DNA of 62,697 nucleotides. Origin: Synergistaceae bacterium (GTDB lineage Bacteria > Synergistota > Synergistia > Synergistales > Aminobacteriaceae). The DNA is taken from contig JAFYBQ010000011.1 of NCBI GenBank assembly GCA_017540085.1, forward strand, positions 1 to 62,697. The letters run 5' to 3'. The notes beneath the pieces are model-generated. The model was not told where the DNA came from and made no database searches. It saw only the letters and a program-made list of their open reading frames with translations. Position 1 is the stretch's first letter. Each line of letters starts with the position of its first letter. Below are positions 42,864 through 51,546 of the stretch, piece by piece. The translations under genes were made by a program, and so were the position numbers.

Positions 42864-43775
42864 ATGAATGTTTTTGAACGTATGCTCAATACTCAAGCCC
42901 TAATGTTTATCTATGTCGTTACGGGAATCATCATGGCAAAAACTGGAATCCTAAAGCGTGAAGCCCGGTCAAGTTTCATACATCTTCTGCTTGATATAGC
43001 ACTCCCCTGCATGATATTAAACTCGTTCAACATTGAGACAAGCATAGAACAGCTCATAGCCGCCGGAGAAATTATGCTCATTTCGTCATCCTGCGTGCTA
43101 ATTTCATGGGTTACGGCAAAAATTTTCTGGCGCAAAAAGCCTCATGGCCGCAAAGCCGTTCTTGAGTTCGCGACTCTCTTCTCAAACGCCGGAAACGCAG
43201 GTATGCCTATCGTTAATTCAGTTTTCGGGGCTGAAGGAGTCTTCTATGCCTCGTTCTACTTGCTGCCCGTCCGTATACTGATATGGACTGCGGGACTCTC
43301 TCTCTTTGTCGAAACAAGCGGGACAAAGCAGCGGATGATGATACTTGCGCGGACTCCGAGCGTTGTTGTTGTGTTTCTGGGAATCGCGCTGATGTTTCTA
43401 CCGTTCAGGCTTCCTGCTGTGCTGTCTGTTGCGGTGAAGAATATCGGCGACATGACCGGGCCTCTGTCGATGATGTTAATCGGGGCGGCACTGGGCGAGT
43501 CGAATCTCCGCGAGGCTTTCGACACTGACGCATTAATCCTGACGGGAGTCCGTCTCGTCGTTCAGCCGTTAATCTTCCTGTTCCTGTTCCGGGGGATTGG
43601 AGTGCAGGCTCTGCTGTGGCAGGTGGCAGTGATACTTACGGCCATGCCTGCGGCGGCAAACACTGAGATTTTCGCGGAGATGTACGGAAAAGATTACGTG
43701 TTCGCGGCAAAATGCGTAGTAGTCTCGACAGTCATATCACTTTTCAGCGTCCCGATTCTGACTCTTCTCTTCTGA
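42864..43775 (+). CDS. AEC-family permease (auxin efflux carrier type)
   Basis: A 303-residue membrane protein with about 10 TM segments split into two halves of five, as in AEC transporters. Family features: YVVTGIIMAKTGILKREA at the start, FSNAGNAGMPIVNSVFG in the first half (Asn/Pro helix break) and MPAAANTEIFAEMYGKD in the second. Bacterial members export or exchange organic acids such as malate; the substrate cannot be deduced. It is monocistronic after a terminator. Confidence 0.85.
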   Translation: MNVFERMLNTQALMFIYVVTGIIMAKTGILKREARSSFIHLLLDIALPCMILNSFNIETSIEQLIAAGEIMLISSSCVLISWVTAKIFWRKKPHGRKAVLEFATLFSNAGNAGMPIVNSVFGAEGVFYASFYLLPVRILIWTAGLSLFVETSGTKQRMMILARTPSVVVVFLGIALMFLPFRLPAVLSVAVKNIGDMTGPLSMMLIGAALGESNLREAFDTDALILTGVRLVVQPLIFLFLFRGIGVQALLWQVAVILTAMPAAANTEIFAEMYGKDYVFAAKCVVVSTVISLFSVPILTLLF

Positions 43776-43851
43776 AGTAAAGCCGTAATTTTTGGTGTAT
43801 AATCTCCGAAATCTCACACACTCGATTCAAATAAAGAAAGATAATGATACC

Positions 43852-45683
43852 ATGAGGAAAAGCAAATATTTCCTGCTTGTAGCCTCGGCGGTTCTTGTTT
43901 TTGTCGCGCTCATTTCCGGCGGGTGCGGGGGCAGCGGAGGAGGGACTGTAGCAATCACGGGCGAAACGAACGAAAACGGCACGAACGAAAACGGCGGAGG
44001 ATAAAGCGCAGAGCTTGACTTGCCGTCAATGTTCGACATCAGGGCAACGGTTGAGTTCACGGCAATGATTGATGAGCTTAAAGCCGAGGGAGTCTGGGCA
44101 AAAATTGAATCTCAAGAGCTTGTTTTCATCAATGATTCTGTTGACTCGGAAGTCATCAGCAAATTCAAGAACGGTGCAATACTCACAGTGTACCAGCCGA
44201 CAGAATATGACATGGCCGGGCTTTTCGAGTTCCTCAAAAGAATGTCAGCTGATATTTCCGGGATCGACACAGGCACAGACATCGAAATCATAGCAGTAAC
44301 GAAGCGCACCGCAGTCGGCTCAGTTGTCAGCGAGGATAATATAGTGCGTCTCGATAATATTTTCTTTTATCCGGACATAAGCACGCTGGTTTCTGTTGAC
44401 GCGGATTCAACCATCGAGGATGTGGAGAAGGAATATATCGACATGCAGGTTGAACGGTGGAAGAGATACTATTACTGGCGCGCCTCTCTTGACGAAAAAA
44501 CGCGGGCGAACGCGGGCGAGGCGGCGATGCTGAAGTCATCCGCGGCTGAGGACAACAATGTTATCGACATATCGCGGGTTCTTTCGGGTAATTATGACTT
44601 GTATATCTTGATGACGAGTACATTATGTACAGAGGCACCCGCACAAACATTCTTGAGTATAATGTGCATTCGGTGCATTCATTCACAGATCACAGCGATT
44701 ATTTTGTAGTAAGCTCAAACTTCAGCACGAAGCCCAAAAAAGTAGATACGCAGGCGAGAGTCGTTCTTCCTTACCAGCAGCTTGGAACCGCGCAGACTAC
44801 TGAACTGGCCTATACATGGTTCAGGGGACTCAGAGGATACACAAGCGGGTTTGACAGCAAAATAACTTTCGGCGAATGCGTCAAGACCTCAATGCCTGAC
44901 GGAGTATCAGCGGGGACTCAGTATAGCGAGAATTTCATGTGGAGCAATGACGGTGTTTTTGCCGGGCATAGTTTCGGGGAATTTTACGGGGTTCATTTCT
45001 CCGGAAACGTCAGTTTTGACGCTACAAATATCACCGTTCTGAACAACTCTGACACATCATCGGCGGCGTTCAGCTCGACAATTGACAGGCCGGTGGATGA
45101 AACATCTTCATGGAGCCAGGCCGCGGCAAATGAGGCTTCAAAGAAAGAGCTGAAGTTTCCTGCGTTTACTGTGATGAAAGTCGGCCAAGATGAATGGAAG
45201 AAAGGATATGAGTCCAAGGAGCTGACATTCAGCGGTGCAGTGAGTGAGGGTACTGTTGTCCGCAATTACTATTTCCGAAATCGTCAGTCGCAAACTATCT
45301 TTGAGGCTAAAAGGCTTGACATGGCATATACCAAAAATTTCTCGATTGCCTTCAAGAATCCCAATCCCCCGATGCACTCGACAGTACATCAGAGATATTA
45401 CGCTTGGCACAAACAGAAAGGCGCGGCGGCAGTCAGGATTCATTCTGAATGCGACTGGCAGCTCATAGTTGAGTCAACGGCAAGAGACTGGATAACATTC
45501 GACAAAACAAGCGGGACAGCTACAGGCCCTGAAGGTGAGTGGGTGAGGTTCACGTATCCCGAAAACAATACAGGACAGGCAAGACACGTCAATATAATGC
45601 TGGTGGCCTATCCCTACGATGACAAGTCAAAAATAGAGGCTACAGTCTTTGAGATGTACCAGTCAGCCGGCGATACCATATAA
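43852..45683 (+). pseudogene. BACON-like lipoprotein, decayed paralog of the 47729-49621 gene
   Basis: This is a second copy of the 630-residue lipoprotein gene. It has the lipoprotein signal (FLLVASAVLVFVALISGGCGGSG), an in-frame TAA at 44002 where the paralog has a sense codon before SAEL.LPSMF, and a roughly 30-codon deletion with frameshift near 44600 (VLSGNYDLY versus VVSGTYDFSYTKLW; resumed as ILEYNVHSVHSFTDH). The rest, to 45683, is open and ends with the same WITFDKTSGTATGPEGEWVRF module, a BACON-like repeat. Copy 2 on the opposite strand is intact, so this one is free to decay. Function of both is unknown. Confidence 0.85.
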
Positions 45684-45697
45684 CATAAGGACAGACA

Positions 45698-45734
45698 TTT
45701 TCCCCCCGGCTTTCACTGCTGAGGGGGATTTTTC
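45698..45734. terminator. Bidirectional hairpin between lipoprotein relic and kptA
   Basis: TCCCCCC pairs with GAGGGGGA over a loop of about 15 nt, with T-rich flanks on both strands. It overlaps the last codons of kptA and can serve both converging units. Confidence 0.7.
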
Positions 45735-46276
45735 TTGCTGTCCTCCAAGTATTGCGGAGGGACAAATTTCACCTGCCACACTCCGTTTTCTGAAACAAAA
45801 AATTTATGGTCGTCCCTGAACATTTTCCCGGCTCTGACTGTGAACACAAACGGTTTTCCCTTTCGCCTTCCTGTTTTCATGGCCGTATCGTAATCATTCG
45901 ACAAGTGAACGTATAATCTTGTCATCGGCTTCAGCCCCTCGGCTTTTATGATTTGCGCTGTGTCCTGTGATGTTCCGTGATAAAGTATTTCAGGCGGCTC
46001 TTGTTCTTCAAGCCCTACATCAACATTCACTGAATGACCCTGATTAGCCCGAATATATTTCCCGTCATCGCTGAAGGAATATCGGCCTTTTCTGTCATTC
46101 GAGACTATCTCCCGGAGAATCGCAATATCAATAGGGTGTATATTGCTGATACCGTCGATGAGGTCGCTGACTTTTGCCCAGCCATGAGAGTCCAAAGTTA
46201 TACCGATGATTTCCGGCTCATGTCTCAAAATTTTTGCTATAAATTTACTGAGTGAAGAAAATTTTTCCCGTGCCAT
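45713..46276 (-). CDS. kptA: RNA 2'-phosphotransferase
   Basis: A 187-residue Tpt1/KptA enzyme, which transfers the 2'-phosphate of a ligated RNA to NAD+, releasing ADP-ribose 1,2-cyclic phosphate. Motifs: LSKFIAKILRHEPEIIG, RANQGHSV, LYHGTS and LYVHLSNDYDTAMKTGRR, with the Arg-His-Arg-Arg set present. The role in bacteria is unclear because they lack splicing of this type. The ATG at 46276 is preceded by GGAGGGA then seven T; these same bases form the right arm and T-tract of the hairpin at 46277-46312. Confidence 0.9.
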   Translation of the reverse strand: MAREKFSSLSKFIAKILRHEPEIIGITLDSHGWAKVSDLIDGISNIHPIDIAILREIVSNDRKGRYSFSDDGKYIRANQGHSVNVDVGLEEQEPPEILYHGTSQDTAQIIKAEGLKPMTRLYVHLSNDYDTAMKTGRRKGKPFVFTVRAGKMFRDDHKFFVSENGVWQVKFVPPQYLEDSKKNPPQQ

Positions 46277-46312
46277 AAAAAAATCCCTCCCGCAGTCATT
46301 ATACAGGAGGGA
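46277..46312 (-). terminator. Terminator of the symporter overlapping the kptA ribosome site
   Basis: On the minus strand TCCCTCC (46312-46306) pairs with GGAGGGA (46290-46284), followed by seven T (46283-46277) and then directly the kptA ATG. The 3' arm is at the same time the only ribosome-binding sequence of kptA, so the stem would both end upstream transcription and hide the start site. The loop includes TATAAT-like bases (GTATAATGA) that could give kptA its own promoter. Confidence 0.65.
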
Positions 46313-46326
46313 GGAATTTCACCGGG

Positions 46327-47571
46327 CTATGCTCTTGCGACTCTCGCTTTCTTGAGCCAGTCTTTTCCGTCAACAAAACGCGACACAATGAACGACACAA
46401 CATAATCCCCCGCCGCATTAATCATCGTGGCAGGAGGGTCAACAAGATTCCCTATCGCAACAAGAATCGGGAACGCAAGCTCCATATGATTCGGGAAGAA
46501 CAGAGCGCAGATAATGTACTCCCCTATGTAGCCCCCGCCCGGTACTCCGCTCATACCGACAGCCGAGAACACCGCCACAAGAACAATCATAGGCAGATCC
46601 GAAACCGTCAGAGGCTGGCCGAGTACGCCCATGACAAACGCAATTTTCAGCACACACGAGAAGCAGGAGCCGTCCATGTGCATTGTAGCTCCTAGGGGAA
46701 GCACTATGTCCGAAACATCGCGGGAAATCCCGGTGTCAGCGGCGGCCTCCATGTTTGTGGGAATCGTCGCAACGCTTGAGCATGTACCCAGTGAGACAAC
46801 AGCAGGCTTTGTTATGTGCCGGAACATTTCCCGGACTCCCTCTGCCCCCGCTCCTATCCACGCCATAATCGGGAACGCCGTGAACACATAGATGAAGCAC
46901 ACCGGGTAGTACAGCAATAACGCCCGGGCGTAATCCTCCGAGATTTGCGGGCCGTATGTCGCAACAAGGTCGGCGAAAATCGCGAAAAACGCAACAGGCG
47001 CGTAATATGTTACGATGTTCACGAACTTCAGCATTACGGCTGTGAGGCTCTCAATGAATTTCCGCACAGGCTCCCCGGCCTCGCCGCTGAGATTGACCGC
47101 GAAACCGAAAAGCAGCGAGAACACTATCAGCGGGAGCATTGCCCGGCGCGTGAGAAGCCCGACAAAATCCTCAACCGTGAAGAAGTTTACGATCATCTGC
47201 GTTATTGTGGCATGATTTCCGATCTCCTCGTGGGCTATGTGAGTCCATGCTGACGTTACCGGCGGGAAAATCATAACTAGCCCGAAATATATCACCGCCG
47301 CGATTGCCCCGGTGATAACAAATGTTGCGACAGTTACCCACATTATTCGGCCTGAGCGTGAAAGATCCCGCGTTCCGGCGATTGCACCTGAGATTGACGC
47401 AAACACCATCGGAACAACAATGCAGAACATCATACGGATGAATATAGTTCCGAGAAAAGCAATGTTTGACGAAAATCCCGGGTAAATATAGCCCGTTATA
47501 GCTCCCAGAATCATGGCGAGCAAAAGAACCGTGAGGAAAAAATAATTTCTTGCTACAGAATGAGCTTTCAT
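46327..47571 (-). CDS. Dicarboxylate/amino-acid:cation symporter (DAACS)
   Basis: A 414-residue GltP/SstT-like carrier. It has about eight TM segments, the Ser-rich loop (SLGTCSSVATIPTNMEAA), the hallmark of the DAACS re-entrant hairpin (HP1), the TM7 block (VLPLGATMHMDGSC) and the HP2-like GMSGVPGGGYIGEYI, then NLVDPPATMINAAGD in TM8. Such carriers import glutamate, aspartate, serine or C4-dicarboxylates with Na+ or H+. It starts with an ATG at 47571. A terminator follows, then kptA on the same strand. Confidence 0.92.
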   Translation of the reverse strand: MKAHSVARNYFFLTVLLLAMILGAITGYIYPGFSSNIAFLGTIFIRMMFCIVVPMVFASISGAIAGTRDLSRSGRIMWVTVATFVITGAIAAVIYFGLVMIFPPVTSAWTHIAHEEIGNHATITQMIVNFFTVEDFVGLLTRRAMLPLIVFSLLFGFAVNLSGEAGEPVRKFIESLTAVMLKFVNIVTYYAPVAFFAIFADLVATYGPQISEDYARALLLYYPVCFIYVFTAFPIMAWIGAGAEGVREMFRHITKPAVVSLGTCSSVATIPTNMEAAADTGISRDVSDIVLPLGATMHMDGSCFSCVLKIAFVMGVLGQPLTVSDLPMIVLVAVFSAVGMSGVPGGGYIGEYIICALFFPNHMELAFPILVAIGNLVDPPATMINAAGDYVVSFIVSRFVDGKDWLKKARVARA

Positions 47572-47678
47572 TAATTCTGCCTCCTGTGAATTTTTTTGTG
47601 AGACAGGGATATTATAGACTAAGTGAGGTCGTTAAAGTATGTGCGCTTCAAATCTCCCTTCATTTTTTGCCCCGGCAG

Positions 47679-47716
47679 AAAAAAAATCCCCCCCAGCTTT
47701 CATGGCCGGGAGGGAA
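47679..47716 (-). terminator. Terminator after the lipoprotein gene
   Basis: On the minus strand TCCCTCCCGGCC pairs with GCTGGGGGGGA and is followed by eight T, 11 bp past the stop of the 47729-49621 gene. Confidence 0.75.
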
Positions 47717-47728
47717 ATATATTAGTCC

Positions 47729-49621
47729 CTATTCAGCACCGATTCTCTCGTTGTTTGACTGGTGTAGCTCAAATAATGTTCTCTCCTGCTTTGTCTTGTC
47801 ATTGTAGGGATAAGATACGAGATACATATTCGCGTGCCTTCCGCTCCCTGAAGTGTTTTCGTGAATCGTGAAAACTACCCACTCGCCTTCAGAACCCGTT
47901 GCTTTTCCGCTCGTCTTCTCGAAAGTTATCCAGCTTTCCGCGCCATTCTCAAGCTCGATATTCCAGTCGCTTTCGGAGAATACCCTGACCGCCGCGGCTA
48001 TTTCGTGCCTGTTACAAGCGTAATATCTCTGATGAGTCGTTGAATGTTTCGGCGGGATTGGTGTCTTGACGCTGAGATGGAAATTTTTGCTGAATACCGC
48101 GTTGATTCTGGGATAATGCGTGTCATAGTAATCATATCCCTTCAGCGACGCGCCTTCACGGATTCTCCCGCTGAATGAGACCTGCACAGCGTCATACCCT
48201 GCTTTCCAGTCGCCCGATGAGACTTTGAACACCGAGTATGTCGGAAGCCTATTCGCTGTTATCGAGGCACTATAAGCAGAAAATCCGCTCTCTGTTGATG
48301 ACGAATCCGCAGGCCAGTCAAATAAAGCCGTGAATTTTGCTGACTGCTGCCCAGAGTCATTGAGGACGGTTATATTTGCCGCGTCATAGGAAAGAGGCTT
48401 GGAGAAAGATACTCCGTCAAAGACTCCGAAATCATCCCCGGCAAAAATCCCTTCACCGTTCCACGTGAAATTCTCGCGGTACACTGTCCCATGCGCCGCC
48501 CCGTCAGGCATGGAGGTTGTCAGGAGGCTGCCGGCATTGGCTGAGTTTTTCGTCATTGAGACATCAAGCTCCGCCGCCCTGGTGAATCCCCTGATGTACG
48601 GAAATTCAACAGTATAAACGCCCTGCCTTATAGGGGGGAGGCAGTAACTATCCCCGGCGGTGATTGGGTTTGTGTAAAGGCTTGAGCCTACAACGAAATA
48701 ATCGCAGTGATCCGTGAACGAATGAACAGAATATATCTGATAATCAAGCATGTTGTTGCGTGATGCCGAGTAAGACATGTAATTTCTGCTCTGCTTCTGA
48801 CCGTGCCATGTGTCTATGCGGGTGTTGTCCGGGGAAGTTTCCTGAGCGTCCCATGTCCATAGCTTGGTGTAGGAGAAATCGTAAGTGCCTGAGACGACCT
48901 TCGAGACATCAACAATATTGTTGTTCCCTGACGCTATTCCGTCAATGTTCGCGGCGGTGCGGAGGTTTGCCTGAGTCCTATCGTCAAGCGAGGCCAGCCA
49001 GTAAAAATATCTCCTCCAGCGATCAATCTGCATTTTAAGATATGCTTCCTCGACCTCATCGGGAGAAGTATAACCGTCAGCAGAAACTAGCGTACTTATA
49101 TCCGGCACAACGTAAACGAAAATATTATCGAGCTGTAATATATTGTCTTCGCTGATAGCTGTACCGCTTGCAGTCCGCTTTGTGATGGCGATGATTTCAA
49201 TGTCCGCGCTTATGTCAAGCATTGAGATGTCAGCCGACATGCTTTTGAGGAACGCGAACGCCTTTTCGAGGTCATTTTCTGTAGGGTAGTACATAGTAAG
49301 CACTCCGCCATTGTTATAGTTGCTGATGACCTGCGAGTCAATGGAGTCGAAAACGTTGTAGAAGGTGAGACTGTCAATTTTGTCCCAGATTCCCTCGGCT
49401 TTAAGTTCGTCAGTCATGGCGGTAAATTCTTCTATGGCTCTTATCTCGAACATTGAAGGAAGGTAAAGCTCTGCACTTTCTCCGCTTTCCTGCCCGTCAT
49501 TGTTGGTTACCGCGACAGTACCCCCTCCGCTGCCACCGCAACCGCCGGAAGCCAGCACCGCAAAGACAAGCATAGCCGCGGCCATGAGCCAGAGATGGAA
49601 TTTGCTTCTTGAAATTCTCAT
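47729..49621 (-). CDS. BACON-like secreted lipoprotein (intact copy)
   Basis: A 630-residue lipoprotein with lipobox ASGGC at about residues 24-28, followed by a GSGGG linker. Residues about 50-230 form an alpha/beta domain (PSMFEIRAIEEFTAM ... SADISMLDISADIEIIAITK) and 300-530 a beta-rich region. The C-terminal part (about 545-620) has HQRYYACNR, VFSESDWNIE and WITFEKTSGKATGSEGEW, a BACON-like Ig module often found in carbohydrate-active surface proteins. The exact function is unknown. It shares the whole layout with the decayed copy at 43852-45683. Confidence 0.75.
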   Translation of the reverse strand: MRISRSKFHLWLMAAAMLVFAVLASGGCGGSGGGTVAVTNNDGQESGESAELYLPSMFEIRAIEEFTAMTDELKAEGIWDKIDSLTFYNVFDSIDSQVISNYNNGGVLTMYYPTENDLEKAFAFLKSMSADISMLDISADIEIIAITKRTASGTAISEDNILQLDNIFVYVVPDISTLVSADGYTSPDEVEEAYLKMQIDRWRRYFYWLASLDDRTQANLRTAANIDGIASGNNNIVDVSKVVSGTYDFSYTKLWTWDAQETSPDNTRIDTWHGQKQSRNYMSYSASRNNMLDYQIYSVHSFTDHCDYFVVGSSLYTNPITAGDSYCLPPIRQGVYTVEFPYIRGFTRAAELDVSMTKNSANAGSLLTTSMPDGAAHGTVYRENFTWNGEGIFAGDDFGVFDGVSFSKPLSYDAANITVLNDSGQQSAKFTALFDWPADSSSTESGFSAYSASITANRLPTYSVFKVSSGDWKAGYDAVQVSFSGRIREGASLKGYDYYDTHYPRINAVFSKNFHLSVKTPIPPKHSTTHQRYYACNRHEIAAAVRVFSESDWNIELENGAESWITFEKTSGKATGSEGEWVVFTIHENTSGSGRHANMYLVSYPYNDKTKQERTLFELHQSNNERIGAE

Positions 49622-49680
49622 AAAGTATCAGGACCTTTCATCGATAAAAATCGTGGTATTGAAATAAGTATATTATACAC

Positions 49681-49716
49681 AAAAAAAGACCTGATTCCCC
49701 CTCAGCAGGAATCAGG
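49681..49716 (-). terminator. Terminator after the mannitol dehydrogenase family gene
   Basis: On the minus strand CCTGATTCC pairs perfectly with GGAATCAGG across a 9-nt loop and is followed by CTTTTTTT. Confidence 0.85.
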
Positions 49717-49731
49717 CCGGCAATTTCTCAC

Positions 49732-51336
49732 TTACGCAAGATACTTCTTCAGGGTCTCACGCACTGCACCATACCCGGAAATCTCAGAGCGGAATATAGC
49801 CTCTATCTTTTCACCGAGTCCAGCCTCATAGAGATTCACGCCGAATATATGCGCGTTGCTCAGAATCGGTTTCAGCTTTTCGCCGACAGTCTCAGGCTTC
49901 CCGATTTCGACTCCCGCCAGAATTTTCGTCATCTCGTCATTCATAGGGTCAGGGGATAATTCATACTTCCCGCCTTTGTCATCAATTCCGAGAAGGTATC
50001 TCAGCCATCCGGCAATGGCCAGCGGAATCCCCGTCAGATTCTCAGCAGTCCCGGAGCGTTTCACCCACGCTTTGACCGTCTCGCCGAAACGGAACGCCAG
50101 CCCCTGCGAAATATCCGTGGCGATTCGTGCGCTCGTGTCGCCTAAGTACGGATTCGGGAAACGCACCTTCATGCACTCATCGAGAAATTTGCGGGGCGAC
50201 AAGATTTTAGGGTCATCGACAACCGGCAGACCCTCCGAATATCCGACAGCCTCAGCAAGCCGGGAGAGTTCCGGGTCATGCATTCCGTCAGCAAAAAGAG
50301 TGTACCCAAGCAGAATATCATACGTGCAGAGTGCCGAATGAATCGGATTCAAGCAGGCTGTAACCTTCATGCGCTCGGATAGGTTGACGGTGTTCCTGTC
50401 GGCCATGTATACGCCGTAATTTGACGCTTCAAGCTCAGGCCGTCCGTTTGGGAATGAGTCCTCGATTACGAGATAGCCGGGGGCTTCAGCGTTCACGAAC
50501 GGGGCAATGTATGTGCGCTTTGACGTTACGACAATATTCATATCCTCAACGCCGAGTCCCGTGAGCATTTTTGCGACCTCCTCAGACGGGCGCGGGGTAA
50601 TCTTGTCGATCATCGTCCACGGGAATGACACGCGGCTTTCATCTTTCACGTAAGCGACAAATTCAGCAGGGACAAAATTTTTCTCCTGCCATTTTTCCGC
50701 CGTCTCTATGACGCTTTCACGGAGCTTTCTGCCGTTCTGCGAAACGTTGTCCATTGACACAAGCGCAATGGGGAACGCTCCTGCCCTGAACCGCTCAAAC
50801 AACATGGCCGTGATGACTGCCATCGCTCCTTTGGGATTCGCAGGGCCGTTTGACATGTCGGACTCAACGAAGGGGAAATATTTTCCGTCTGAGCCGTGAA
50901 GGGCGTAACCTTTCTCGGTGATTGTGAATGATACAAGCTGAAGAGTTTTCGCGGTGAAAATTTCGGTGAGTCGTGCGCGGTCTTGAGGGGCTTTTACGGC
51001 TTCAGTGAGTGAGCCTAACACCCGCTTGTCGGTCTTTCCGTCCTCATGGAGAGTTACGGCGAGTGCTAAATTGTCGAACGGGTAATATATCTTGTCGGCC
51101 ACATCGTAATCGAACGTCTCAGCGCAGATTATGCCGGTGTCCATTTTCCCGGAGCGTATGAGGCTGTCCGCTATGCCTCCGACAAAAATACGGAAAATAT
51201 TTCCGATGCCGAAATGAATCCAGCGGGGATTTCTGCGGGTGTTCTCTGCGATTTTCTGAGGGTCATACGGGGGGAGGTCGATTCCGGCGTTTTTCCATGC
51301 GGCAGAATCTTTGAGGCCGTCATAAGTCAGGCGCAT
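49732..51336 (-). CDS. Mannitol dehydrogenase family oxidoreductase
   Basis: A 534-residue polyol/hexuronate NAD-dependent dehydrogenase of the MtlK/UxuB family. The Rossmann start is WIHFGIGNIFRIFVGGIADSL, then TCLNPIHSALCTYDILLGYTL with the family block CLNPxH, and the C-terminal helical domain has FPNPYLGDTSARIATDIS. It probably interconverts a ketose or ketohexuronate (fructose, fructuronate, tagaturonate) and the corresponding alcohol. MtlD-type proteins are shorter (about 380), UxuB-type about 490; the length fits the UxuB/MtlK branch. No sugar-acid genes are adjacent, so the substrate is open. Confidence 0.85.
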   Translation of the reverse strand: MRLTYDGLKDSAAWKNAGIDLPPYDPQKIAENTRRNPRWIHFGIGNIFRIFVGGIADSLIRSGKMDTGIICAETFDYDVADKIYYPFDNLALAVTLHEDGKTDKRVLGSLTEAVKAPQDRARLTEIFTAKTLQLVSFTITEKGYALHGSDGKYFPFVESDMSNGPANPKGAMAVITAMLFERFRAGAFPIALVSMDNVSQNGRKLRESVIETAEKWQEKNFVPAEFVAYVKDESRVSFPWTMIDKITPRPSEEVAKMLTGLGVEDMNIVVTSKRTYIAPFVNAEAPGYLVIEDSFPNGRPELEASNYGVYMADRNTVNLSERMKVTACLNPIHSALCTYDILLGYTLFADGMHDPELSRLAEAVGYSEGLPVVDDPKILSPRKFLDECMKVRFPNPYLGDTSARIATDISQGLAFRFGETVKAWVKRSGTAENLTGIPLAIAGWLRYLLGIDDKGGKYELSPDPMNDEMTKILAGVEIGKPETVGEKLKPILSNAHIFGVNLYEAGLGEKIEAIFRSEISGYGAVRETLKKYLA

Positions 51337-51546
51337 AATGAATCAATCCTTTCACTGTTTATATTTGCTGTTATGGGTGAAAAAATTATAGCAAAAAATT
51401 CTGTATAAGAGACGCTCATAACGATAACTGAAGGCCGCGGCTTTCCGTCTGCGCTTTACTGCGTTAATGAAAATTTTTGACGGGATTGTAATATAATACA
51501 TTCATTCACAATTCACATCACAGAATCAGGGAAGGTGTTTATCATT

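Noticed and set aside
44020..44709. Separate 229-residue gene
   Set aside because: It is in the same frame as the lipoprotein signal upstream (one TAA between) and matches the middle of the intact paralog.
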